DNA of 64,000 nucleotides from Tamlana crocina (GTDB lineage: Bacteria; Bacteroidota; Bacteroidia; Flavobacteriales; Flavobacteriaceae). Location of the stretch: NCBI GenBank assembly GCA_040429635.1, contig CP158972.1, forward strand, positions 3,603,501 to 3,667,500, in the 5' to 3' direction. Numbering within the stretch: the stretch's first letter is position 1; each line of letters begins with the position of its first letter. Below are positions 45,601 through 53,391 of the stretch, in pieces. Below the pieces are notes generated by a model, which made no database searches, had not been told where the DNA came from, and saw only the letters and a list, made by a program, of their open reading frames with translations. A program made the position numbers and the translations under genes.

Positions 45601-46072
45601 CAAGCATTTGAAGTATGATAACTTAATGAACCTGCCCACCAAGAATTTCTTTTACGGCATGGAAATAGGCGAAGAAATTATTGTTGAAGTAGATCGTGGC
45701 AAGCGCTTGCTCATCACATTAGAATCTGTTGGGCAACCGAACGGTGATGGTATGGTAACTGTGTATTTCAGGCTAAACGGACAAGGTCGTAGCGTAGAAA
45801 TTAAAGATCAATCCATAAAAGTTGATAAAGTAGAACACGTTAAAATCGATAAGGCGGACAGCAATGAAATTGGCGCTCCGCTACAGGGCATGCTTTCCAC
45901 TATTTTAGTGAAACGTGGTGAAAAGGTAGCCAAAAATCAACCATTATTTATTATCGAAGCCATGAAAATGGAAACCACCATTACGGCTAACGCCGATGCC
46001 ACAGTTAAAAAACTGGTTTTAAAACCCGGCATTATGGTGAATGCTGATGATTTAGTTATGGTTTTGGAATGA
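42620..46072 (+). CDS. pyc: Pyruvate carboxylase
   Basis: A 1150-residue biotin enzyme making oxaloacetate from pyruvate, bicarbonate and ATP. Biotin carboxylase domain (about 1-455; AASGGGGRGMR ATP-grasp loop, EVNPRIQVEHTVTE), carboxyltransferase domain (about 525-800; FTDTTMRDAHQSLLATRMRT), conserved carboxylase region, and C-terminal biotin carrier domain with EAMKMET (biotinyl-lysine near 1116). Length matches the single-chain alpha4 type. It is monocistronic and convergent with the next gene with a 16-base gap. Confidence 0.96.
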   Translation: MKIKKVLVANRGEIAIRIFRACTEINIKTVGIYTYEDRYSLHRYKADESYQIGEDNEPLKPYLDINAIIKIAIENGVDAIHPGYGFLSENAKFAQACEDNGIVFVGPKVSVLKALGDKITAKEVAISNNIPIIKSNEKPLIDVDTAISEAKKIGYPIMLKAASGGGGRGMRVIRNVDELKKAYTESKREALNAFGDDTVFLEKFVENPKHIEIQIVADSHGNTVHLFERDCSVQRRYQKVIEFAPSYGLKEETKQALYDYAIKICTAVDYNNIGTVEFLVDDDDSIYFIEVNPRIQVEHTVTEVITNIDLVKTQLFIAGGYKLSDEQIKIASQESLKINGYALQCRVTTEDPQNDFKPDYGTVLAYRSASGFGIRLDAGSIYQGAKISPFFDSMLVKVTAHGRTLDGASRKIRRALAEFRIRGVKTNMPFLDNILKHDTFRQGQVTVNFIKQNPDLFQFKAPRNRATKLITYLGDIIVNGNPDVKKVDPNKTFVKPKVPKFDTYADYPEGTKNLLTKLGPDKFSEWLKNEKKVHFTDTTMRDAHQSLLATRMRTFDMLKVAEGYAKNHPDIFSMEVWGGATFDVCLRFLQENPWERLRLLRKAMPNLLLQMLIRGSNGVGYKAYPDNLIGEFVEHSWENGVDVFRIFDSLNWMKSLAPCIEHVRTRTKGLAEGSICYTNDILNPDNKKYDLKYYVSLAKDLENAGAHILGVKDMAGLLKPYAAFELISALKSELNIPVHLHTHDTSSIQSATYLKAIEAGVDVVDVALGGLSGLTSQPNFNSVVEMLKFQERASDINIDSLNEYSNYWETVREYYYPFESGLKAGSGEVFKHEIPGGQYSNLKPQARALGLEDRFHEITKMYSDVNQLFGDIVKVTPSSKVVGDMAQYLVSNNLTIQDVLERGESLSFPQSVVDFFKGDLGQPIGGFPKDLQKIILKDQKPYSDRPNEHMPPLDLEKEYEDFKKIFEQDLSRNIDYTDFLSYQLYPKVFTDAYNKHLKYDNLMNLPTKNFFYGMEIGEEIIVEVDRGKRLLITLESVGQPNGDGMVTVYFRLNGQGRSVEIKDQSIKVDKVEHVKIDKADSNEIGAPLQGMLSTILVKRGEKVAKNQPLFIIEAMKMETTITANADATVKKLVLKPGIMVNADDLVMVLE

Positions 46073-46088
46073 CAAATTAGTTGTTAGT

Positions 46089-47186
46089 TCACAAAACTTC
46101 AAATATTTTGTTTATAAGCTTGTCGTACATTTTTTGGGAATTGGGATTTGAGCAATTTGCCAGAATTGAGATAACCACATTAGTTTCTGGATATACATAA
46201 AAAACACCATAACCCCCTAATGCATTTCCTATATGCCCAAAATAAGGACGGCCAGAAGAATCATTGCTCACTTGAAAACCAACACCATAATAGGTAGAAG
46301 TTAATGCATTGTTGATTTTTATTTTTTGTGCAGTTGTAAATTCTTTTAGGCGGTTGGGACTAACCGACAACATTTTTAACAAGGCATTTCCAAAAGCATT
46401 AATATCTTGACTTGTTGACAAAAACCCTCCAGAGGCCAACTTAAAATAGTTGTTCACCTTTTCAACTGGCTTAAATCTTCTTCTGCCTTTCTTTTGGTAA
46501 AAAACAGCTTTTCCTCTTAAATTTTGGTTCTTATCAGCAAAGGTTTGTTCCATCCTAAAAGGCAATAACACCTCTGTCTTTACAAAATCTTCAAAAGCAA
46601 CATTAGCTTGCTCAATTATGGCCAGTGAAATTAAATTCCAGTTATAGCTGGAGTAAGTGAAATTTGTACCTGGTTTAAATCCAAGCGAACTATTTTGAAA
46701 AAAGGATATCCCTTCCTTTATGCCAAGAGGTTTATTGCTTTTAAATTCATTTCCCTTATAGCTTCTAATTCCAGACGTGTGCGCACCCAATTGTTTAACG
46801 GTGATATCATATTCTTTTTTGGGAAAATAGGGCACATACTTATATATTGAACTATCTAGGGCTATTAAGCCTTTTTCTACTCCCCGCAGTAAAGCAATTG
46901 CTGCTATAGGCTTTGAAATACTGCCAATTCTAAAAACAGTATGTTCTGAACTAATGGGTATTTTTTTTTTAATGTCTGCAAAACCAACACCTTTAGACCA
47001 TACCACTTGTTGATTTTTAGAAACCGTTATTGCCATTCCAGGTACTTTTCGTTTGCGCACCATGCTTTCTAAAACACGTTCTGCTTTTTTAAACCTATTT
47101 AATGATTGACTTTGCGCAATAGATTTACCCGGAAACAAGCAAATGGCACAAAATGTAGTTATAACCCAAAAAACCGCTTTTATCAT
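46089..47186 (-). CDS. Serine hydrolase of the beta-lactamase/D-Ala-D-Ala peptidase (class C-like) family
   Basis: A 365-residue exported protein with an N-terminal signal (MIKAVFWVITTFCAICLFPG). Active-site SISK (S89, K92) and a YSS-type second motif in FTYSSYNWN, with YFGHIGNALGGYG near the C-terminus in place of a KTG-like box. Family members are esterases, D-amino acid peptidases or beta-lactamase-like enzymes; the specificity cannot be told. It is the last gene of a leftward group with a POTRA barrel, a lipoprotein and a GH113-like protein. Confidence 0.85.
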   Translation of the reverse strand: MIKAVFWVITTFCAICLFPGKSIAQSQSLNRFKKAERVLESMVRKRKVPGMAITVSKNQQVVWSKGVGFADIKKKIPISSEHTVFRIGSISKPIAAIALLRGVEKGLIALDSSIYKYVPYFPKKEYDITVKQLGAHTSGIRSYKGNEFKSNKPLGIKEGISFFQNSSLGFKPGTNFTYSSYNWNLISLAIIEQANVAFEDFVKTEVLLPFRMEQTFADKNQNLRGKAVFYQKKGRRRFKPVEKVNNYFKLASGGFLSTSQDINAFGNALLKMLSVSPNRLKEFTTAQKIKINNALTSTYYGVGFQVSNDSSGRPYFGHIGNALGGYGVFYVYPETNVVISILANCSNPNSQKMYDKLINKIFEVL

Positions 47187-47188
47187 AT

Positions 47189-48436
47189 CTAAAAATACTG
47201 GCCAATACCAAAAACAAAACCTCTACTGGCATTTTTACTTATACCATAGCCATAATCTATTCTAAAAATAGCATTATAAATTTTCTTGTGCATAAATCTG
47301 ACCCCAAGGCCGGGGTAAAACTTTACGTTATCTGAGTTTGCAAAATCATCAAAATCACCGCCGGGATTCCTCCAAGATCCAGCATCGATAAAAACGTTAC
47401 TCTGCAATACAAACCAGTTTTTTTCAATAATTGTATGCCTTAGCTCGGTATTTAATACAACGGCTCCCGTTCCTCTATCAATGGTATTGCCAACACCCCT
47501 AATATTCAAATTATTGTCGACAGAAAAAGGAGCAAAAGGGGTTTCGTCGTTTGAAGAAAGCCCTATACGAACCCTTGTTGCCCAATTTCCTTTTTCTCCC
47601 AGTCTCTTAAAATAGAAAAAATCGTTCCAGCCAATAAAAAAATCAGGCAGCATATCGTTGGTAGAGGTCACGTATTGCACATTTAACTGGTTTCTTATTC
47701 CAGAAACGTATTGATAGAAATAATCTAATTTATTGTAATCAAAAATACCTTTAGCCAACCATTTGTGCACATTTAACTCTGGCCTATTATTGATATTTTC
47801 ACCTTTAAACCTGTAATCTTCCACAAAATAGTTCAGCCCAAGTTCTAACTTGTTTTCTACATTTATTTGATACAACCCCATGATTTCCATGGACTTATTT
47901 CGGTATTTATAATTAACGCCTTTATCATCAAAAAAAACGGGTTCTTGTGTTGTTAAATCCTGAAAATTTAGAGCCATTCCTAACTGGTTTGAAAACAAAT
48001 AAGGCGCCCTAAAGTTGATAGCATAAGAGCTATAGATATCCTTTTGATAGAATCCTCCTACCATGATGTTCCGGCCAAACATGTTAAATTCATACAACCC
48101 TAAACGATAGGCAAACTCATCATTATTTGTAGTATAAACATTTACCGAAGGAATAAGGGTAATATTCTCAACAATATCATAAATTACTGTATACATATTG
48201 TCTTTGGTAGCTAAAACTTGGTAAGACGCGTTAGATATTGAAGGCAAACGCTTTAACAGAAGCATATCTTGGTTTAACTGTAAAGTATCTAATTTATCGC
48301 CAACTTTTAGAATGCTTATTTTTTTTATAAATGATGTTTTTAATCTTTTATTGCCCTGTATTTTAACATCATGTATATTCTGTGCCTGAAAAGTGACACA
48401 CAAAAGTAAAAATATAAAAGCTAAATATTTTTTCAT
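47189..48436 (-). CDS. BamA/TamA-type outer-membrane protein with one POTRA domain
   Basis: A 415-residue outer-membrane protein. Signal peptide (MKKYLAFIFLLLCVTFQAQ) is followed by a single POTRA-like domain (about 20-95, IHDVKIQGNKRLKTSFIKKI), then a C-terminal beta barrel (surface-antigen D15 type) ending in ...GFVFGIGQYF with a C-terminal aromatic residue. BamA has five POTRAs, so this is a dedicated or minimal homologue, perhaps exporting or inserting a partner. Starts in a TAATG overlap with the lipoprotein gene upstream. Confidence 0.82.
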   Translation of the reverse strand: MKKYLAFIFLLLCVTFQAQNIHDVKIQGNKRLKTSFIKKISILKVGDKLDTLQLNQDMLLLKRLPSISNASYQVLATKDNMYTVIYDIVENITLIPSVNVYTTNNDEFAYRLGLYEFNMFGRNIMVGGFYQKDIYSSYAINFRAPYLFSNQLGMALNFQDLTTQEPVFFDDKGVNYKYRNKSMEIMGLYQINVENKLELGLNYFVEDYRFKGENINNRPELNVHKWLAKGIFDYNKLDYFYQYVSGIRNQLNVQYVTSTNDMLPDFFIGWNDFFYFKRLGEKGNWATRVRIGLSSNDETPFAPFSVDNNLNIRGVGNTIDRGTGAVVLNTELRHTIIEKNWFVLQSNVFIDAGSWRNPGGDFDDFANSDNVKFYPGLGVRFMHKKIYNAIFRIDYGYGISKNASRGFVFGIGQYF

Positions 48437-49170
48437 TATTTCGCTTCAAATGTTTTTTCAACCACCCAATTTACCCAATTATCTTTACTTACATCCATTA
48501 AAGTAAAATTATATGTATTGCCGATTATTAAGTTGGGCGGTGTATTACGGGTGACATTGAGAATTACATTACTTGTGTTATAATACTGAAATGTGTTTTC
48601 ATGAGTATAAGTGCCAGACAGCAAATTATTTTCATCATCTGTTACCACTTGGAAATAAATAGCGTTATCGCCAACAGGGTTATCAACCCAGTAAAAAAAT
48701 GGCATGGTTGATTGCGATTGTTCTATTGTAACAGCACCATTCCAAAGTGTAGGTTTTGATAATTGTTTTGAACGAATAGGGTTTGAAATTTTTATGTCCC
48801 CATCAAGCTCAAAAGTTACAATTATCCATTTTTCATGTTGCGCATTATGTGTAAACCTACCTAAATAACCATTAAACACAGGAACAATAGAATGTTTTAC
48901 TTCAAAGTAACTCCCATAATCATTTTTATCAAAATTAGAATTTTCAGTTTCATAATATTTAATGTTTGTTGCTCCTGGTTCAGGATAAAAAAAGGCAAAT
49001 ATGTCTCCCGTTGTTTTATCACTGGCAGCACATGCTATAACGCCTCCTACTTCAATGTTTTTGTCTTTAACGTACTGGGCCAAAGTGTTTTCAGTATTTA
49101 CACCATCACTTGAACAAGCACTAAACACAATCAATATAATGCAAAACCATAAACTATTTAAACGCTTCAT
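48436..49170 (-). CDS. Hypothetical lipoprotein
   Basis: A 244-residue lipoprotein (FSAC lipobox, C19, followed by SSDG). The mature part alternates beta-strand-like segments (HEKWIIVTFELDGDIKIS) and resembles no family I know. The start overlaps the end of the GH113-like gene by 17 bases, and its stop overlaps the next gene as TAATG, so it is certainly part of that four-gene unit. A role as a surface or periplasmic partner of the barrel is inference. Confidence 0.75.
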   Translation of the reverse strand: MKRLNSLWFCIILIVFSACSSDGVNTENTLAQYVKDKNIEVGGVIACAASDKTTGDIFAFFYPEPGATNIKYYETENSNFDKNDYGSYFEVKHSIVPVFNGYLGRFTHNAQHEKWIIVTFELDGDIKISNPIRSKQLSKPTLWNGAVTIEQSQSTMPFFYWVDNPVGDNAIYFQVVTDDENNLLSGTYTHENTFQYYNTSNVILNVTRNTPPNLIIGNTYNFTLMDVSKDNWVNWVVEKTFEAK

Positions 49171-50155
49171 AGTAGCTTTTTATAATCTTTTCAACAGGTT
49201 TGTTTTGTGGTGTAAACATATGGTTTTGTTCACCTCCAACCTGTTCATGATTTACAAACCATTTCCAAACAAAACCTCCAGCAAACCAATCTTGATGCCA
49301 AAAGGTTTCAAAAAGTGCTTTTGTGGTATTTACTTGTGCCTCCAAATTAACTCCCTGCATACTTCGTTCACTTTTCCAAGGTTCTTTCCCTGAGAAATCT
49401 ACACTTCGGTAACCAAACTCGGTAAACAACACTGGTTTATTAAATGCCTTTTGCTTTGCTTTAATTTCTGACAAATGATTTTTCCAACCTTCCATAGCAT
49501 CTTCAAAAGTTGGTGTTTTAACATCGCTTACAGGAAAATAAGCATCAATACCTATAAAATCTAATTCGCTCCAAAAGGGTGTGCGTTTAAACTCATCCCA
49601 ATTTGCGGCATAGGTTAATTTACCTTTATAGACCGCCTTAATTTTTTTTATGATTTGAAACCAGTATTTGGGCCTGCTTTTTATAAATGTTTCCAATTCT
49701 GTTCCAATACAAAAAATATCGGCGTTTACCTCTTGTGCTATAGCTGCATACTCTAAAATAAATTTTGAATATGATGTTTCAAAAGCCTTCCAGTCTGCTT
49801 CCGAAGTCATTTTAATAAACCCCGTAAACTCACCATGCCAAACCCAAATTTGGGGTTTAAGCATTATTTTTATGTGGTGTTTTTGTAGTGTTTCAACATA
49901 TTGCCTTACACCTTTTGCGGTTTCACCAAACCACTGCCTATTGGTGTTATAAGTTAACGTTGTACTGTTTAAGCTTTTCGCAAAGCCAAAAGGCATTACA
50001 GCCGCATAGTTAGCATTTAGTTTTACAACCGGATTTATGTGCACATCATTCACTGCATCTCTAGACGCTACAAAACTAACTCCGTTTATTTTTTCAACTT
50101 GCGCTGCACATGATTGTAATAACAGTAATAAAATTAGGAGCTTATAGGTTTTCAT
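49154..50155 (-). CDS. Glycoside hydrolase, GH113-like, lipoprotein
   Basis: A 333-residue lipoprotein (LLLLQSC, C16) with a TIM-barrel glycosidase domain. IFCIGTELETF holds the probable acid/base Glu and LFTEFGYRS the nucleophile Glu, matching the GH113 (beta-mannanase) layout as I recall it; AFVWKW-like WFAGGFVWKWFVNH ends the barrel. Likely cuts a mannan or related glycan at the cell surface, which fits polysaccharide-degrading marine Flavobacteriia. It heads the four-gene operon with no SusC/SusD neighbours in view. Confidence 0.78.
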   Translation of the reverse strand: MKTYKLLILLLLLQSCAAQVEKINGVSFVASRDAVNDVHINPVVKLNANYAAVMPFGFAKSLNSTTLTYNTNRQWFGETAKGVRQYVETLQKHHIKIMLKPQIWVWHGEFTGFIKMTSEADWKAFETSYSKFILEYAAIAQEVNADIFCIGTELETFIKSRPKYWFQIIKKIKAVYKGKLTYAANWDEFKRTPFWSELDFIGIDAYFPVSDVKTPTFEDAMEGWKNHLSEIKAKQKAFNKPVLFTEFGYRSVDFSGKEPWKSERSMQGVNLEAQVNTTKALFETFWHQDWFAGGFVWKWFVNHEQVGGEQNHMFTPQNKPVEKIIKSYYEAFK

Positions 50156-50225
50156 TTTAAAAAAATACAGCTCCTAAAGTACCATTAATTAATTCCCAAA
50201 ACAAGTTAACTTTTGCTGTTATTTA

Positions 50226-51140
50226 TTAAAACAAGGCTCTTAAGCCTATATTAAATGTTTGCCCCAACCCAGAGCTTTTACCTCTTACAAAATTGGTGTA
50301 AAGTGCTTCAATATTTAAAACCTTGGTTAATTGGTATTTTGCACCACCACCAACGGCTGTAAAATCTTGAGAGAAATCATTACCTAAATCTAGCAACTGC
50401 GAGTGTTGTGCTAATGCTAAAACTGTAAATTTATTACTAGGGAAATAGCTTAAAAACACACCCGGTGTTAAACGCAGACTGTTATTTGCAAAACTCCCCT
50501 CAAGTGAGGTTGAAAAATCTGGAGTGTACACATCTTCTTTTCCAAAGTTAAACTCTGTATTTAGCTCTGAAAAAATTTGCCAATCGCCACTTCCAAAGGT
50601 GTAATCATAAAAGAATCTATTTTGAAAGATGAACCCTTTTTGGTCAAAAAACACCCCGTCTTCAGTTTCATTACCTACTAAAGGAATGTGTAACGCTGTT
50701 TGAATAGTGAAGTTTGAAACATTTTTTAACGGATTAAATTTTATAGCCGGCGCAATAGATGTTAAACCAGAACGTGCAGTTCCGCGCTCACCATCAAACT
50801 TAAAAACATCAAGCGCATTTCTATTGCCCACTACATTTGAACGAAACTCTAAAATAACACCTACATTAAGTTTACTGTTTTCTGAAACACCTGTAAATAC
50901 ATCTAAAGTTGATGTAAAATAAGTTTCTCTACTTAGGTTTTTGGTAACGTCACCACTTTCATCGGCTGTTTTGGTTTGTGTGTATAAATTATTAAACCAC
51001 TTAATATCCCACTGTCCTTTTTTTAAAAGTTTTGATGGTGTGTAGGTTTGTATAACACTGCCTTGGTTTTCTTGGTTTTCTTCTTGCGAAAAAGCTGTAA
51101 ATGCTAACGCTACAAATACTACGGTCATTAGTTTTTTCAT
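50226..51140 (-). CDS. Outer-membrane beta-barrel protein, function unknown
   Basis: A 304-residue protein with signal peptide MKKLMTVVFVALAFTAFSQ. Successive amphipathic strands (YFTSTLDVFTGVSENSKLNVG, VILEFRSN) and a C-terminal aromatic strand (GQTFNIGLRALF) suggest a barrel; the length is like small transporter or porin-like barrels of Bacteroidota. No family can be named with confidence. It directly follows the DUF547 gene (21 bases) and is probably co-transcribed with it. Confidence 0.7.
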   Translation of the reverse strand: MKKLMTVVFVALAFTAFSQEENQENQGSVIQTYTPSKLLKKGQWDIKWFNNLYTQTKTADESGDVTKNLSRETYFTSTLDVFTGVSENSKLNVGVILEFRSNVVGNRNALDVFKFDGERGTARSGLTSIAPAIKFNPLKNVSNFTIQTALHIPLVGNETEDGVFFDQKGFIFQNRFFYDYTFGSGDWQIFSELNTEFNFGKEDVYTPDFSTSLEGSFANNSLRLTPGVFLSYFPSNKFTVLALAQHSQLLDLGNDFSQDFTAVGGGAKYQLTKVLNIEALYTNFVRGKSSGLGQTFNIGLRALF

Positions 51141-51161
51141 GTGTATGTATATTTTTTTTGA

Positions 51162-51875
51162 TTATTGTTTATTAAGTTGCCAGTTATACTCAAAGTATTT
51201 TATTTTGAAACCACCTGGTATTTTTTCTGTTCTGTATCTATTTATAAAATCTATTTCAGTAGTACCGTTCATGGTAAAATCTTCTTTGTACCATTCCATT
51301 ATTTGTGATGCTTCTACACGTTTCTTTTTAATATTCACCATTAAAAAATCGCCATTTAAAGCTTTCTTTGTTTGCGCATCCATTTGTGTATTTAATGTAG
51401 AAGGCAAATACGCTTCACTGATTAAAGGCGGGCAGCCAATGGCTCCGCAAACTAACACAAAATGAAAACGGGCATCATTAAACTGAGCACGTAATAGCTT
51501 GTGTTCAATATCATTTAGTGTTATGCTTTTTCCTCCAATATTATGTTTCACTTTATCAAAAAAACCAGCATTTGCTAATGGCGAATTGGTTGGATAATTA
51601 TCAATTATACCTTTTATTACTGAAAGATTATAAGCGTTAATCCAAAATGCTTGATAGTTTTTTGCGTCGGTTTTATCTACGGCTATACCCTCTGCTAAAT
51701 TCAACAAGCTGTAAAGGGCTTCGGGGTTATCATGTATTTTCTTGTAAGCAACCAAACCATTAGACACGTTAGCTTTCAAAAAAGCATCGGCCTTGTTAAA
51801 AAAAGCATCTAAGTCTTGACCGTTTACCGAAAAGGCCATAAAGAAAACAGCCAATATTAAAGTATAATTTTTCAT
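51162..51875 (-). CDS. DUF547 domain secreted protein (copy 2)
   Basis: A 237-residue exported protein with signal peptide MKNYTLILAVFFMAFSVNGQ. Core motifs AFWINAYNLSVIKGIIDNYP, HFVLVCGAIGCPPL and a terminal KYFEYNWQLNK parallel copy 1 (40317-41018); the copy 1 motif VCASHSCP is VCGAIGCP here, so the Ser and His are lost but both Cys remain. Function unknown. It is divergent from the FAD oxidoreductase gene 190 bases away. Confidence 0.88.
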   Translation of the reverse strand: MKNYTLILAVFFMAFSVNGQDLDAFFNKADAFLKANVSNGLVAYKKIHDNPEALYSLLNLAEGIAVDKTDAKNYQAFWINAYNLSVIKGIIDNYPTNSPLANAGFFDKVKHNIGGKSITLNDIEHKLLRAQFNDARFHFVLVCGAIGCPPLISEAYLPSTLNTQMDAQTKKALNGDFLMVNIKKKRVEASQIMEWYKEDFTMNGTTEIDFINRYRTEKIPGGFKIKYFEYNWQLNKQ

Positions 51876-52065
51876 AATAAATTATTTTTTTTACTTGAAC
51901 TAAGTCTGCATCTTGCTGATAAACTTTCAAAAAAAATTATTTTTTCAACATCCCGTTATTTGGTAATCCTTACAGAAAAGCATCAATTTATATCTATTCT
52001 AAATTAAACCCTCAACAATTAAGTTATTATCTTTAGTTTCGACTCAACTCTCATAATTAAAAAAA

Positions 52066-53379
52066 ATGGAACACATTGTTATCATAGGAAATGGTATTTC
52101 GGGCGTTACGGCTGCACGGCATATTAGAAAACTTTCTGATACTGAAATAACCATTATCTCTGCCGAAACAGATTATTTTTTCTCTCGTACAGCACTCATG
52201 TACGTTTATATGGGGCACATGAAATTTGAGCACACGCAACCCTATGAAAATTGGTTTTGGAAAAAAAACAACATCGAACTGAAGAAAGCCTATGTTGAAA
52301 CGGTTGAAACCTCAACTAAAACCTTGCATTTTTCTGAAGGTGACACTTTAAAATACGATAAACTGATTATAGCCACAGGCAGTAAGCCCAACAAATTTGG
52401 TTGGCCGGGGCAAGACTTAAAAGGTGTTATGGGGCTCTACCATAAACAGGATTTGGAAAATTTAGAACACTACGCCCCTAATAACAAAGTGTGCAAACGT
52501 GCCGTTATTGTTGGCGGCGGATTAATTGGCATCGAACTTGCAGAAATGTTGAGTTCCCGCAATATACCCGTTACTTTTTTGGTGCGTGAGTCTAGTTTTT
52601 GGAATGGCGTGCTGCCCGACGGAGAAAGCCAAATGATTAACCGGCATATAATAAATCACCATATCGATTTACGATTAAGCACCAATTTAAAGGAAATTAA
52701 AGCAGACGAAAACGGAAAGGTGAAATCGGTTATCATCGAAGAAACCGGTGAAGAGATAGCTTGCGATGTGGTAGGTTTAACGGCAGGTGTATCACCACAT
52801 ATCGACTTTTTAAAATCAACTGAAATAGAAACAGGCAAGGGTGTAAAAGTGAACCGCTACCTGGAAACCAATATTGAAGATGTTTATGCCATTGGCGATT
52901 GTGCCGAACAGCATGAAGCCATAGGTAACCGCCGCCCTATTGAAGCGGTATGGTACACCGGCCGCATGATGGGCGAAACCGTAGCACAAACCATTTGCGG
53001 TAATCGCTTGCCTTACAACCCTGGGCATTGGTTCAACTCGGCCAAGTTTTTTGATATTGAATACCAAACTTACGGCTGGGTGAACGGCAGTAAAGGCAGG
53101 CCAGATTACGAAGCCCATTTCCATTGGAAACATGAAGACAACACCAAATGCATCACCATTGCCTACAACAAAAAAACCTATGCCTTTTTAGGAATAAATA
53201 CTTTCGGTATCCGAATGCGACACGAAACATTCAACAAATGGCTCAACGAAAAGCGCGATGTTGATTTTGTTATTAAACATTTAGCGGAAGCTAATTTTGA
53301 CCCCGAGTTTTACAAACGATACGAAAAAGCCATTTTATTGGCTTACAATAACAGCTCCCAAACAGCAACCACTTTTTAA
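52066..53379 (+). CDS. NAD(P)/FAD-dependent oxidoreductase
   Basis: A 437-residue two-dinucleotide-fold flavoprotein related to ferredoxin, nitrite or rubredoxin reductases. FAD binding by IGNGISGVTAARHIR at the N-terminus, NAD(P) binding by VGGGLIGIELAEML (about 150), and the FAD end motif VYAIGDCAEQHEA. Extra C-terminal residues (about 330-437) contain the WFNSAKFFDIEYQTYGWVNG region. The next gene, 12 bases downstream, is a membrane iron-sulfur protein, so it probably passes electrons to or from it. Confidence 0.88.
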   Translation: MEHIVIIGNGISGVTAARHIRKLSDTEITIISAETDYFFSRTALMYVYMGHMKFEHTQPYENWFWKKNNIELKKAYVETVETSTKTLHFSEGDTLKYDKLIIATGSKPNKFGWPGQDLKGVMGLYHKQDLENLEHYAPNNKVCKRAVIVGGGLIGIELAEMLSSRNIPVTFLVRESSFWNGVLPDGESQMINRHIINHHIDLRLSTNLKEIKADENGKVKSVIIEETGEEIACDVVGLTAGVSPHIDFLKSTEIETGKGVKVNRYLETNIEDVYAIGDCAEQHEAIGNRRPIEAVWYTGRMMGETVAQTICGNRLPYNPGHWFNSAKFFDIEYQTYGWVNGSKGRPDYEAHFHWKHEDNTKCITIAYNKKTYAFLGINTFGIRMRHETFNKWLNEKRDVDFVIKHLAEANFDPEFYKRYEKAILLAYNNSSQTATTF

Positions 53380-53391
53380 AACAGAACTGCA

